Shown piece by piece: positions 11,447-21,170 of a stretch of 64,000 bases of DNA (positions are counted from its first letter, which is position 1; every line of letters begins with the position of its first letter). The stretch comes from Spiroplasma endosymbiont of Clivina fossor (GTDB lineage: Bacteria; Bacillota_I; Bacilli_A; Mycoplasmatales; Nriv7), in assembly GCF_964031115.1 (NCBI RefSeq), contig NZ_OZ035006.1, positions 744,001-808,000 of the forward strand, read 5' to 3'. A program made the position numbers and the translations under genes. Below the pieces are notes generated by a model. The model had not been told where the DNA came from and did not search any database. It saw only the letters and a list, made by a program, of their open reading frames with translations.

Positions 11447-12592
11447 TTTTAATTTTGTCGAAAACTCTTGATAAAATAAAAAAAATCATCAACTTGATAA
11501 TTTTAAAAGGCTTTTATGTAAAATTACTATTTTTACTTTAACTTTTTTATACATTAAAATATAATACCGCTGTTTGTTGGTTTGGAGTTAAACCCTTATG
11601 TTGGTATTTTCATTTTCAGAGATTTAAATAATTTTGAATATTAGTAAAACCTAAACCATGATAATGAATTAAGGCTTCTTTAAGACTAGATTGTAATTTA
11701 CTGATTTTATTTAAGTTACGATAACTAGCTTCAGGATTAATTGTTGTTTTAGTTACACATAAAGTAGAATTTGTTTGTTTTGCTACTAAAAAATATAATT
11801 TTTGCATATCAGAAGTAATAATTGAATTTTCGTTAATTAATTCTTTGTTCATATTTTCAATAACTCATTGTTTTTGTAAACGTTTGGTGTTTGTGGATTT
11901 AACATAAATATTGTTATTATTATCAATTGCCATTTGAATACAGCATTTAGTATTAGTTGCGAATGGGTCAAGGTGAATTCTTCGTGGATCAGTTTTATAT
12001 TTGAAATTTCCTTTATGGATTTCTTTAATAAATGTTTCATCGATTTGGATTTTACCAGATAATTTTTTAAATTTTAATTGGGTATTTTCTAATTGTTTTG
12101 ATTTCATTAATTTTTGACGATTATATCAAGCAGTTTTTAATGTAGTTTTAATAAAACGAGAAATTGTTTTACTAGATTGCCCCAGCAATGAAATTTGAAT
12201 CAATAAATTTCATTGTTCATAATTTAAATGACTTCAATAAATAAAATGATTACGAAAAGCGTCAAAACTTGCACGGCAATTTTTACATAAATATTTTTGT
12301 TTTCCTTCTGAATTATGTCCATTTTTAACGCAATGGTAAGATTCACATTTAGGGCATTTAATACCTTGCGCTCTAAATTTTTGATCAATTTCATTTAACC
12401 GTTTTTGTTTTTTTATTAATTCTGCTTGTTGTTTGACTTTTTCATAAAATTCTAAAAATTGATCATCTGTTAAAGTATTTACTAGTTCTTGAATTATTTT
12501 TTCCATAATTATTATCCCCCTCTATCATATTAAAAATATACCTAAAATTAAGTATATTCAATAAATATCAAGAGTTTTCGACAAAATTAAAA
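11447..12592 (-). mobile_element. IS1595-like copy 5, complete
   Basis: 1146 bp with both terminal repeats. Its flanks are the same IS256 segment in opposite orientations, so it has no direct target duplication. It marks the centre of an inverted duplication or rearrangement. Confidence 0.9.
11547..12506 (-). CDS. IS1595/ISXO2-like transposase, intact
   Basis: 319 aa, uninterrupted. The zinc ribbon and IDETF catalytic segment are as in the copy at 10075. The ribosome site reads GGGGG instead of GTGGA because of one substitution near 12519. Confidence 0.85.
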
Positions 12593-12886
12593 AAATAATT
12601 TAATAATTTTTCTTGAATATCCTCAAGAATTTAGAAGGATTATTTACACAACTAATGCGATTGAATCTGTTAATAGTCAACTAAGAAAAGTCATTAAGAA
12701 TAAAAAGATTTTTCCTAATGACGCATCAGTTTTTAAAATATTTTATTTAGCATTTCAAAATATGGTTAAGAAATGAACGATGCCAATTCAAAATTGGGGT
12801 AGTGCAATTTCACATTTAATGATAAAATTTGAGGACAGAGTGAATTTAAGTTAATTACTTAAAGACACAGTTAATTGTACAGTCCC
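12593..12886 (+). pseudogene. IS256-family transposase C-terminal fragment, inverted
   Basis: Plus-strand counterpart of 11145-11446, about 10 bp shorter at its inner edge, with the terminal repeat ending GTACAGTCCC at 12886. It ends 31 bp from the rplA stop codon, so the usual terminator of the ribosomal operon has been displaced. Confidence 0.85.
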
Positions 12887-12917
12887 CTTTCCCTTTAAAA
12901 AATTATATTATATCTTT

Positions 12918-13619
12918 TTAATGCTCAATAGCAACTTTAATCGCTGGCCCCATAGTAGTGCTAAGACTAATATTTTTTACATAAGCACCTTTAACTGCTG
13001 CGGGACGAACTTTTCTAAGCGTTTCATAAATCGCTTGATAATTTTCCTTTAACTGCTCTTCACTAAAAGAAACCTTACCAATAATTACATGAACATTACC
13101 TTGTTTATCAACACGATATTCAATCTTACCCTTACGAATTTCTGCAATTGCTTTTTGCACATCAGTAGTTACCGTTCCTGTTTTTGGATTTGGCATTAAA
13201 CCCTTAGGTCCTAATATTTTACCAATCTTTCCTAATTCAGCCATAATATCTGGTGTTGCAATAATAACCTCAAAATCAAATCAATTTTCTTTTTGAATTT
13301 TTTCAATTAAATCCTTACCACCAACAAAATCAGCTTTATTATCAATCGCCACTTGATTCATAGTATTAGTTAATACTAAAATTCTTTGTTTTTTACCAGT
13401 TCCTGCCGGTAACACTAGCGCTCCACGAAGTTGTTGATCAGCATGTCTTGGATCAACATTTAAAAGAAAAACTAATTCAACCGTAGCATCAAATTTTGTT
13501 ATGGAAGTTTTTTTAACTAAGGAAACAGCTTCATCAATTGAATATATTTTAGTTTTATCAAATATTTGGGATACCTTTTGATAATTTTTAGAATAACGAC
13601 TCTTTTTAACAATTACCAT
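12918..13619 (-). CDS. rplA: 50S ribosomal protein L1
   Basis: Large-subunit protein at the mobile L1 stalk near the E site. 233 aa with one UGA Trp near the middle. The signature [21 protein letters not shown] is present, seen in two pieces around residues 128-148. The start ATG at 13619 lies 2 bp past the rplK stop, so the genes are translationally coupled. The family length (about 230 aa) is matched. L1 often represses its own operon by binding the leader; I could not identify such a site with confidence. Confidence 0.96.
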
Positions 13620-13621
13620 AA

Positions 13622-14056
13622 CTATTTTTGTTCCTCTTTTGATAGCTTTTCAACAACAATTCCCATATTTCTTGCTGTTCCTTCAATAATTTTCATTGCC
13701 TTTTCAATATCATTAGCATTTAAATCAACCATTTTATATTCAGCAATTTCTCTAATTTTATCTTCAGTAATCGTTGCTGCTTTTTCTTTTTTACTACTAC
13801 TTGAACCTTTTTCAATATTAGCTGCTCTTTTTAATAAAATAGCTGCTGGCGTGGTTTTTAAAACAAAATCAAATGACTTATCATCATAAGCAGTAATAAC
13901 AACAGGGACAACATCACCCATTCTTGTTTTTGTTGCATCATTAAAAGCAATACAAAATTGGGGCATATTAATCCCTAATGAAGCCAATTCCGGACCTGGC
14001 TTAGCTTGTGCCGCATTAAACTGTAATTTAGCAATTCTTTTAATTTTTTTAGCCAC
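13622..14056 (-). CDS. rplK: 50S ribosomal protein L11
   Basis: Large-subunit protein of the GTPase-associated centre. 144 aa. The conserved N-terminus AKKIKRIAKLQ, QAKPGPELASLGINM and the C-terminal EIAEYKMVDLNANDIEKAMK region are all present. GTG at 14056 is chosen over an in-frame upstream codon because GGAGGT lies 7 bp before it and it gives the family N-terminus (M)AKKI. It is the first gene of an rplK-rplA pair; the secE-nusG genes that often precede it are not here. Confidence 0.95.
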   Translation of the reverse strand: MAKKIKRIAKLQFNAAQAKPGPELASLGINMPQFCIAFNDATKTRMGDVVPVVITAYDDKSFDFVLKTTPAAILLKRAANIEKGSSSSKKEKAATITEDKIREIAEYKMVDLNANDIEKAMKIIEGTARNMGIVVEKLSKEEQK

Positions 14057-14136
14057 GAGCAACACCTCCCCTTATACATAATTGTTCTCGCTGTGGTCAA
14101 CGATATCTCTCCCACATTAACCTATTTTTTCAGGCT

Positions 14137-14165
14137 TATATATAATAACATTATTACTGTCACAA
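14137..14165 (-). promoter_or_regulatory. Probable promoter of rplK-rplA
   Basis: On the minus strand TTGTGA (14160-14165), a 17-bp spacer and TATATA (14137-14142) give a good vegetative promoter, about 80 bp ahead of the rplK start. The remaining leader is long enough to carry regulatory structure. The repeat unit at 14188 begins just 22 bp upstream of the -35. Confidence 0.6.
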
Positions 14166-14187
14166 TTCAACATAACTACTATTAGAG

Positions 14188-14342
14188 GGTCGCGTTTAGT
14201 TTTCTTAGGTATTGCTTTGAAGAAGTACAACAATCAGCTAATTATATTATTTAATTACTAAACTAACCCTACCTTTCTTGTTATTGTCATTTTTATTCAT
14301 TACCATTTTATCATATTATTGAATTTTTACACAATAAAAAAT
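14188..14342 (+). repeat. ~155-bp repeat with type-1 end motif; 3' end of ISLre2-type element
   Basis: Starts GGTCGCGTTTAG at 14188. If IS1595 copy 6 and one copy of its target duplication are removed, it runs without a break into 15497-15531 and the stop codon of the ISLre2-type transposase. The same joined sequence is found uninterrupted at 55715-55790, which supports the join. Confidence 0.75.
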
Positions 14343-15488
14343 TTTTAATTTTGTCGAAAACTCTTGATAAAATAAAAAAAATCATCAACTTGATAATTTT
14401 AAAAGGCTTTTATGTAAAATTACTATTTTTACTTTAACTTTTTTTATACATTAAAATATAATACCGCTGTTTGTTGGTTTGGAGTTAAACCCTTATGTTG
14501 GTATTTTCATTTTCAGAGATTTAAATAATTTTGAATATTAGTAAAACCTAAACCATGATAATGAATTAAGGCTTCTTTAAGACTAGATTGTAATTTACTG
14601 ATTTTATTTAAGTTACGATAACTAGCTTCAGGATTAATTGTTGTTTTAGTTACACATAAAGTAGAATTTGTTTGTTTTGCTACTAAAAAATATAATTTTT
14701 GCATATCGGAAGTAATAATTGAATTTTCGTTAATTAATTCTTTGTTCATATTTTCAATAACTCATTGTTTTTGTAAACGTTTGGTGTTTGTGGATTTAAC
14801 ATAAATATTGTTATTATTATCAATTGCCATTTGAATACAGCATTTAGTATTAGTTGCGAATGGGTCAAGGTGAATTCTTCGTGGATCAGTTTTATATTTG
14901 AAATTTCCTTTATGGATTTCTTTAATAAATGTTTCATCGATTTGGATTTTACCAGATAATTTTTTAAATTTTAATTGGGTATTTTCTAATTGTTTTGATT
15001 TCATTAATTTTTGACGATTATATCAAGCAGTTTTTAATGTAGTTTTAATAAAACGAGAAATTGTTTTACTAGATTGCCCCAGCAATGAAATTTGAATCAA
15101 TAAATTTCATTGTTCATAATTTAAATGACTTCAATAAATAAAATGATTACGAAAAGCGTCAAAACTTGCACGGCAATTTTTACATAAATATTTTTGTTTT
15201 CCTTCTGAATTATGTCCATTTTTAACGCAATGGTAAGATTCACATTTAGGGCATTTAATACCTTGCGCTCTAAATTTTTGATCAATTTCATTTAAACGTT
15301 TTTGTTTTTTTATTAATTCTGCTTGTTGTTTGACTTTTTCATAAAATTCTAAAAATTGATCATCTGTTAAAGTATTTACTAGTTCTTGAATTATTTTTTC
15401 CATAATTATTATCCACCTCTATCATATTAAAATATACCTAAAATTAAGTATATTCAATAAATATCAAGAGTTTTCGACAAAATTAAAA
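14343..15488 (-). mobile_element. IS1595-like copy 6, complete
   Basis: 1146 bp. Perfect 8-bp target duplication TAAAAAAT at 14335-14342 and 15489-15496. This is the cleanest reference copy for the element's ends and duplication length. Confidence 0.93.
14444..15403 (-). CDS. IS1595/ISXO2-like transposase, intact
   Basis: 319 aa, uninterrupted, good ribosome site GAGGTGGATAATAATT before ATG at 15403. Residues are as in the sister copy at 11547. Confidence 0.86.
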
Positions 15489-15531
15489 TAAAAAATTATT
15501 AATTTTATTAAATTTTAACTAATATTTTTAC

Positions 15532-16172
15532 TTACTTAAATGTAATATATTTATTTGTATATACAATGTTGCCTTTGCTGATTCAACTATCATCATTTTT
15601 GTTATTATATTTATTTCATAATGAATTTTTATATATTTCTTTTCTGATTTCTATTTCTGAATTAATATTTTCATTAATGTAATGTAATACATTTAATTTG
15701 TTTAAATTTGCCATTCTTAAATGTAATAAGTTATTTAAATTCTTATGATTATATATTTTTGCCCCATATCCTAATTGTTGTTTTACTAAATGAGATACAT
15801 CACTTTCAATGCTACAACCGATATTTCATTCTAAATTTTGATGATGAATACCATGCTTATTATTACTGAAATAATTACTCGCTTTTCTTAAATTTGTTTT
15901 AATATCTTTATTTAATTCATTTTTAGCAACATTACGAATGTTTTTAATTAGTTCTTGATGTTGTTTTCCATCCTTATATAATTTAATTCAACTATTTAGT
16001 GTTACTTTACGATTTTCAAAAATAATATTAAATGCCGTTTGTTTTAATTTTTTAATAGCATGATAACCATCCAAAATATATCTAACATTACCAAAACTAT
16101 TGGCAATTTCTCTAATTCAAGTATCACCATCACCGCAAACAATTATTTTGTCATAATTAATATTTACATAAT
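15532..16172 (-). pseudogene. ISLre2 (UPF0236)-type transposase, C-terminal half
   Basis: An open frame of about 213 codons (UGA as Trp) without a start, cut by IS5-A copy 4 at its upstream side. It contains VCGDGDTWIREIANSFG and ILDGYHAIKKL, the pattern of the second catalytic Asp and following helix of ISLre2-family transposases. A C-terminal region follows with SIESDVSHLVKQQLGYGAK. The N-terminal half of a typical ~450-aa protein is missing. Its 3' side continues into the type-1 end motif at 14188. Confidence 0.75.
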
Positions 16173-17241
16173 AGACTTCTTGCAAAATTAATTTAAAATA
16201 TAATTGAATTGTTGTTTTTAATAAAAAGGTGGAATTTAAATGAAATTTAAAAAAAATAATCAAATAAGTGATAAAAATTTTTTAAGATTAACTGGTATTA
16301 AACATACTACTTTTAATAAAATGCTAGAAATTTTAAAAATAGAAGAATTAAAAAAGAGATTTCGTCGCGGAAGAACCAATAAATTATCATTAGAAAATCG
16401 TATTTTAATGACTTTAGAATATTGAAGAGAATATAGAACTTATTTTCATATTGCAAAAAGTTATGATATTAGTGAAAGTAGTTGTTATAGAAATATCAAA
16501 TGAATTGAAGACACTTTAATTAAAACACCCTAATTTTCAACAACTTACTGGTCAAAAATCACTATTAAAAGATTATTTCAAAGATAAGACTGTTATAATT
16601 GATGTAACTGAAAGCCAAATCCAACGCCCAAAAAAAGACAAAAACAGCACTACTCAGGAAAAAAGAAAAAACACACAATAAAAACACAAGTTATAATTGA
16701 AAAAGATAGTAAAAAAATTATTAGTTCTGATTTTTCTTATGGTAAAAACCATGACTTTAAAATTTTAAAAGATTCAAAAATTAAATTTTTACCAGAAACA
16801 ACTGTTTTAGTGGATTTAGGTTATCAAGGCATACAAAAAATTAATCATAATGTTTTAATTCCTAAAAGAAAATCAAAGAAAAACCCTTTAAATAAAGAAG
16901 AAAAGCAAAATAATGAGCGAATTTCAAAAATGAGAATTGTTATTGAAAATGTTTTTGCTATACTTAAAAAATTTAAAATTATTAGTGAAAAATATCGAAA
17001 TCGTAGAAAAAGATTTGCTTTAAGATTTAATTTAATAGCTTCAATTTATAATTTACAACTATTAGTTTAAATATATTTGATAATTTAAAATTTCAGTCTT
17101 TTTTTATTGTAAATAATAATTTTTATTATGTTTTAATGACAAAATATTTGTAAAAATAATCTAAAAATTATTTTAATAACACTTTTATATTTATTTTAAA
17201 TTTAAAAATTATAATTATCATATTAATTTTGCAAGAAGTCT
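16173..17241 (+). mobile_element. IS5-A copy 4, one base longer
   Basis: Ends are intact, AAT on both sides. The left flank is the ISLre2 remnant and the right flank a plectrovirus gene. The shared AAT would fit either a simple insertion or recombination between two IS5-A copies. Confidence 0.9.
16240..17070 (+). pseudogene. IS5-A transposase with frameshift
   Basis: An extra T near 16520 (TTAATTAAAACACCC versus TTAATAAAACACCC in all other copies) causes an early stop in the first frame. The second frame is intact. Probably inactive in cis. Confidence 0.8.
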
Positions 17242-17366
17242 AATAATTTCAAATCATTAATTTCCAATTTTAAAAATGGAATGAAAAAGATAATAACCAT
17301 AAAAATGTAAGGTAAAATTCTTCATCAATATTTTTTTAAAGAATTAATGAGTTTGTTTGATTTCAT
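17242..17366 (-). pseudogene. Plectrovirus large gene, 5' stub
   Basis: Starts at 17366 (MKSNKLIN), overlapping the 3' end of the preceding gene by 23 bp. It encodes about 40 residues with a membrane segment (YIFMVIIFFIPFLKL) before being cut by IS5-A copy 4. Its position fits the large viral structural/adsorption protein gene of SpV1-type phages, but so little remains that this is inference. Confidence 0.5.
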
Positions 17367-17733
17367 TTTTCAAGACTCTTTTTGCTCTAATTTTCTGAAC
17401 AATAAAGCGGATTAATTTTTCAAATTTAATTGCAAAATATATTGCTCCGCCTCATCAAAAAACAAATATTCCTGCCAGCATAATACCACTATTAAACTTG
17501 CCAAAGAAATCAACCATCTGTTTATTCATAAAATCATTAAATTCGTTACTTGTTCCGGTTATTCATTTAGCATCGATTACTGTTAATGCGCAAATTAATA
17601 AGCTTATAAAGATGAAAATGATACTCAATACTATTTTTAACCACTGCTTTTTAAAAGAATTTTTAATTCTTAATTTTAATGGCATTTTTTTTGAATTATC
17701 TTTTTTAAATAATTTTACTAAAAATTTTTTCAT
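17344..17733 (-). CDS. Plectrovirus membrane protein, 129 aa
   Basis: Basic N-terminus (MKKFLVKLFKKDN), then two hydrophobic segments around residues 36-55 and 85-103, then a basic tail (KIRAKRVLKNEIKQTH). GAAAGGAG precedes the ATG. The homologue in block 3 starts at 63772 and may be extended at its N-terminus. Function unknown; the topology suggests a minor virion or assembly membrane protein. Confidence 0.7.
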
Positions 17734-17755
17734 TTTAATTCTCCTTTCATATTTT

Positions 17756-18004
17756 TTATCGTCCTTTAATCACAATAAATAAGGCAATAAGTACACAAGT
17801 GACGCCAAGAATGGTAAAAATTGGGTGTTGTGAAAATGTTCGTGCCATTGGTTTAAATAGTTCTAAAATTGTTAAATTGCTAGTAATAAACTTTTGGAAA
17901 TTGGCAAGGCCTTCGCTAATATAGTTCGTTAAAGTTTCAAAATGACTACCGGCTAATAACCCAAGAACAGTTATTAAGATAAAAATAATAATTAGTTTAA
18001 ACAT
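17756..18004 (-). CDS. Plectrovirus small membrane protein, 82 aa
   Basis: Two hydrophobic segments flank a polar middle (ETLTNYISEGLANFQKF): an N-terminal one (LIIIFILITVLGLLAG) and a C-terminal one (IFTILGVTCVLIALFIVI) ending KGR. The layout resembles filamentous-phage minor coat proteins. The homologue at 63289-63539 is frameshifted, so this copy shows the true frame. Start ATG is 3 bp after the upstream gene's stop. Confidence 0.7.
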   Translation of the reverse strand: MFKLIIIFILITVLGLLAGSHFETLTNYISEGLANFQKFITSNLTILELFKPMARTFSQHPIFTILGVTCVLIALFIVIKGR

Positions 18005-18006
18005 TT

Positions 18007-18291
18007 TTAGTTACCTTGTTTTGCTTTTATTGGTTTTATTTGTTTTTTAGCTTTTCCTCACGCACTTAACCGCCCTTTATTTTTAACAGCATATTGGCGT
18101 TGTTTTTCTAAATTAACTTGTTGACTACCAAATCCAAGAATAATTGCCATAAGAAATTCTACAGCAAGCGTTAAGAACAAAGGAAATATTAGTTGAATTT
18201 TTGTTCCCGGTACTTCAAGACTTCAAATTAAATCAAAAACTTTATAAAGCATTCGGGCGAGAAAGTCAGCCATTTTTGCGAGATTTTCCAT
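18007..18291 (-). CDS. Plectrovirus membrane protein, 94 aa
   Basis: One strong hydrophobic segment (IFPLFLTLAVEFLMAIILGFG) is seen around residues 36-56, followed by a basic, glutamine-rich tail. Immediately downstream of the Zot-like gene and intact here and at 63002-63286. Function unknown. Confidence 0.7.
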
Positions 18292-18300
18292 TTTTTTATA

Positions 18301-19284
18301 TTATTCCTTTTCTTTCATTTTTCTTAAAAATTTGCTAAATTTATCCATTTTCAAGTATTCTAAGTCTTCTAAATCAATTGCTGTGTCAGTATAGTATTTG
18401 TCTTCATAGTCAGGATTTACTTTTGAATTTAAGTAATCTCTTAAAAATGCTAGGTAAAAAGAATTGTAAGTGTTAAGTATTGGTAGAGGAATTTTTAGTT
18501 TAAAAAAATAAATATCAAGTTCAGGAATATCACGATATTTAATACGGCGACCTTTTTTGCTATTTTTCGCATCAATTAAGGTGTTTCGTCAGCGTTCATA
18601 TTCTTCAATGCTAGTAAAGGTGCCATAGATGACTTTTAAGTAGGGGCGAAAAATATTAACGGGTTTTTTGCGAATTCCCACAATCACATTATTGGCAATA
18701 TCACGAACTTTAACTCAAATATGTTTATCTCTTTGACCGCTAGCCAGCACAATATGACCGAAATGGCGTGCCAGAGCGAAATATTCTTGGATACCCGTTT
18801 CTTCGTTTTTGGTATTATTTTTTTCTCAATCAGTTCCTTCTAAAAATAAGTTGGTTTCATCTCACAACAGTAAGGTTTTGTCTGGCAATACCGGATAATC
18901 AAAGTCTAATAATCCCATATGACCTAAACTTAATTTTTGGGTTTCTAGTAATGGAAAGGTTGATGCAATGTGATATTTCTTCTTTTTTAGTAATTTTGAT
19001 GCGTATACTAGAAAAGCAGTTTTTCCAGTTCCCAATGAACCAATCACAATATTTAATGGTGAATTTTTTAAGAAATTAATAACTTTGTTAATTTGTGTTA
19101 AATTACCGATTTTAAAAAGGAAAATTAAAATACAACCCGCTAAAAATAAATAGCTTACAATGTTTTTAAAATAACCGTTGTAAATATATCAAATTGCTCC
19201 CCAATGTCATAAAATTAAAAATGAGGTGCGATTTAATTCAATAAAATGGTTATTTTTTTCTATTATTCATTTGCAAAATTTCAT
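18301..19284 (-). CDS. Plectrovirus Zot-like assembly ATPase, 327 aa
   Basis: Related to the pI/Zot proteins that drive extrusion of filamentous phages through the membrane. Two hydrophobic stretches near residues 21-60 are followed by Walker A GSLGTGKT around residue 87. Walker B-like LLLWDETN follows at about 135 and SGQRDKHIW at about 177. ATG at 19284 follows GAGGTGCAAG. UGA is Trp at many positions. This is the only uninterrupted copy of the three; those at 45329 and 62010 are truncated and frameshifted. Confidence 0.82.
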
Positions 19285-19308
19285 CTTGCACCTCACTTTA
19301 TTTTTTTA

Positions 19309-19554
19309 TTAGCGTACTGCTCCAAGTAGTTCTTCAAACATTTTAAAGCAAATAAAGAATATTGCCAAAATAAATGGAAAAATGAAGATTCAGTAGTCAG
19401 CAAAGAAGTTACCGACTTGTGGCATATTAACAGCAATAATTTCTCACATTTTAGTAAACGCCGTTATAATTGCATTTCATAATTTAGTCATCGCGTCACT
19501 AGCTGTTATTTTTTCTACTGTTGCAGGTGCATCGGCCAAGAAAGTTCCAATCAT
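19309..19554 (-). CDS. Plectrovirus major coat protein, 81 aa
   Basis: Small coat protein: an acidic N-terminal third (MIGTFLADAPATVEKIT), amphipathic middle with several UGA-encoded Trp, and a C-terminal membrane helix (FIFPFILAIFFICF) followed by a short basic end (EKLLGAVR). AAGAAAGGGGGTG precedes the ATG and is the strongest ribosome site in the block, as expected for a major virion protein. Intact in all three blocks. Confidence 0.82.
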
Positions 19555-19573
19555 ATAATCACCCCCTTTCTTT

Positions 19574-19708
19574 TTAAAACATTCATCATTTATATTCAAA
19601 GTTTTTCTTAAATTTGTTAAAACCACGATTAACCTTAACGCGATTATATTTTTTTCTAATTAATTTTGAATTTCTTTGGGAATGCATCACAATGTAACTT
19701 CTTGACAT
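19574..19708 (-). CDS. Plectrovirus basic peptide, 44 aa
   Basis: Very basic (MSRSYIVMHSQRNSKLIRKK to EYKWWMF), with no hydrophobic helix. It resembles small DNA-packaging or single-strand DNA-binding peptides of filamentous phages; this role is inferred from composition only. It is intact here and at 61586, and frameshifted at 44904. Confidence 0.65.
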
Positions 19709-19719
19709 TAATTTTTTCC

Positions 19720-19952
19720 CTATCTAAATACTGATATGGTTTTTCAAAGTAGCATTAGAATAAATCACACCATAATCGCTGTTAAGAATCAAAAAGCAAT
19801 GTTTGCTATTAAAAGTCAAAGTGTTTCTTGTGAGTTAAATCAATTTCTTTGCCACCACTAATATGAGCCGGAATAGTTGTAATTTGAATAAATAAATCTC
19901 AGAAAGTTTGTTTGATTTGTTCTCAATTAAATTCTTTTAAATTTATCGTCAT
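19720..19952 (-). pseudogene. Plectrovirus ~76-aa membrane protein, frameshifted
   Basis: Homologue of the intact gene at 44662-44892. A small deletion after ...KEIDLT shifts the frame and stops it before the hydrophobic C-terminus (IANIFAWFLTAI-like) is complete. Start ATG at 19952. Confidence 0.65.
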
Positions 19953-19955
19953 TTT

Positions 19956-20117
19956 TTATCTCCCAAAAATCATTTTTATTGGTAAATACATAATTGAAAT
20001 TAATGCGAAAAGAAAAGTAATGATAATAATTAATCCGGCAATAAATGCAACTTGTGCAGGCATTTTTTCTATCGGAATAAACAGTTCTAAGAATTCCATG
20101 ATAATTTTTCAAAACAT
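19956..20117 (-). CDS. Plectrovirus 53-aa membrane protein
   Basis: One long hydrophobic segment (VAFIAGLIIIITFLFALI) following MEFLELFIPIEKMPAQ-like residues. It starts in the TAATG overlap with the upstream gene's stop, so translation is coupled. Conserved in all three blocks. Confidence 0.7.
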
Positions 20118-20338
20118 TATTTTTTATCCGCGTTATTTTCTTTTGAATTAGGAGCTTTAACTCATTCCTCAAAGCGAGCAATAAATACTTTTTCGTCTTT
20201 CGTGAAATTACCAGTATTATTTTTAATGGCATTTTTATATTTAATTCTAATTTTTATTTTGGCATAAATTTTATAAGCAAAATATGCCAATAGCATGATG
20301 CTGATAATAATAAATATTAGTCCAATCGCAATATTCAT
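20117..20338 (-). CDS. Plectrovirus 73-aa membrane protein
   Basis: An N-terminal hydrophobic helix (LIFIIISIMLLAYFAYKI-like) is followed by a charged tail (FTKDEKVFIARFEEWVKAP). Conserved and open in all three blocks. Function unknown. Confidence 0.7.
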
Positions 20339-20340
20339 TT

Positions 20341-20667
20341 TTAAACTCCTTTAAAATAGTTATAATTTATATCTTTTTTGTTGTTTTCTTTTTCGGCAAT
20401 GAAAAAACCTAATAATTCTTGTCCTTTAATTAATTTGGTTTCATTTTCTTTTTGGTTAATTGAAATTACTTGATATTTACTATCCTTGATTATTCCGACA
20501 CAAATCGAATTTTCATATTTTCCTTTATAAACAAATCGCTTTGGAAACCAAATACCGATTTGTTTATTAAATCACGGAATTTTTGGTGCTTTAATAAGCA
20601 TTGCGTTTTGTGTTTCTTTTAAAAGATATTTCTTAGTATTTAAGAAAATGTTTTCAATGTTTTTCAT
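20341..20667 (-). CDS. Plectrovirus 108-aa soluble protein, first gene after the intergenic region
   Basis: Starts MKNIENIFLNTKKYLLKE with AAGAAAGG upstream. Mixed beta-rich composition without membrane segments (QIGIWFPKRFVYKGKYENS, KLIKGQELLGFFIAEKE). Position and size would suit a single-strand DNA-binding protein, but I see no diagnostic motif. Open only here; the copies at 43945 and 60631 are frameshifted. Confidence 0.65.
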
Positions 20668-21107
20668 AATAAATTACCTTTCTTATAGATAAACTAAGTT
20701 ATATTAACTAAGTTAATTAACTTAGTTTTTTAAACACTTATATATCGCAGATTTAAGTGTTTAACAAGCTTTGTTATTAAATTTTGTTTTTTTATTATTA
20801 GATAAAGATTTTAATAATTTTAAACTTAGCATACCCCTATATAGAAATTTCTACACTTTAATGTCCGCATCCTACCCTTGGAACTAATTTAATAGCGTGT
20901 ATATTTTTAGGAAATCCACCCATTCATTTTTTTATTGCAAAATGAAACAAATTGCTATAGCTAATAGGGTGTTATCTATTAACTGGTAAACTTCTTTTGG
21001 TTATGGCGACCACCCACAATTTATTGTGCTTTAATACATACCAACATTATTAACTCACTTGTATTTAATTTTCAAAGAACAAATTTTTAACACCTTATAA
21101 AATAAAA

Positions 21108-21131
21108 AGACAATCATTGCTGACTGCCTTA
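21108..21131 (-). terminator. Viral hairpin terminator
   Basis: On the minus strand AAGGCAGTCA-GCAA-TGATTGTCTT followed by TTTATTTTAT. A ten-pair stem with two mismatch or G-T positions. The same structure recurs at 43480-43503 and 60162-60185. Confidence 0.65.
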
Positions 21132-21170
21132 ATACTTATTCAAATCTTTATCTACATAACAAAACTTTAT

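Noticed and set aside
13566-13889. Plus-strand frame across rplA-rplK
   Set aside because: Antisense shadow of ribosomal protein genes.
14057-14136. L1-binding regulatory site in the rplK leader
   Set aside because: The leader is long enough, but I could not fold a convincing mimic of the rRNA site by eye.
14188-14210. Type-1/type-2 motifs as XerCD dif-like sites
   Set aside because: The length is right, but they do not have the two-arm dif pattern, and they occur many times in inverted pairs, which fits element ends better.
17498-17782. Plus-strand open frames within plectrovirus block 1 (also near 18768 and 19912)
   Set aside because: They lie antisense to well-supported viral genes that are conserved in all three blocks.
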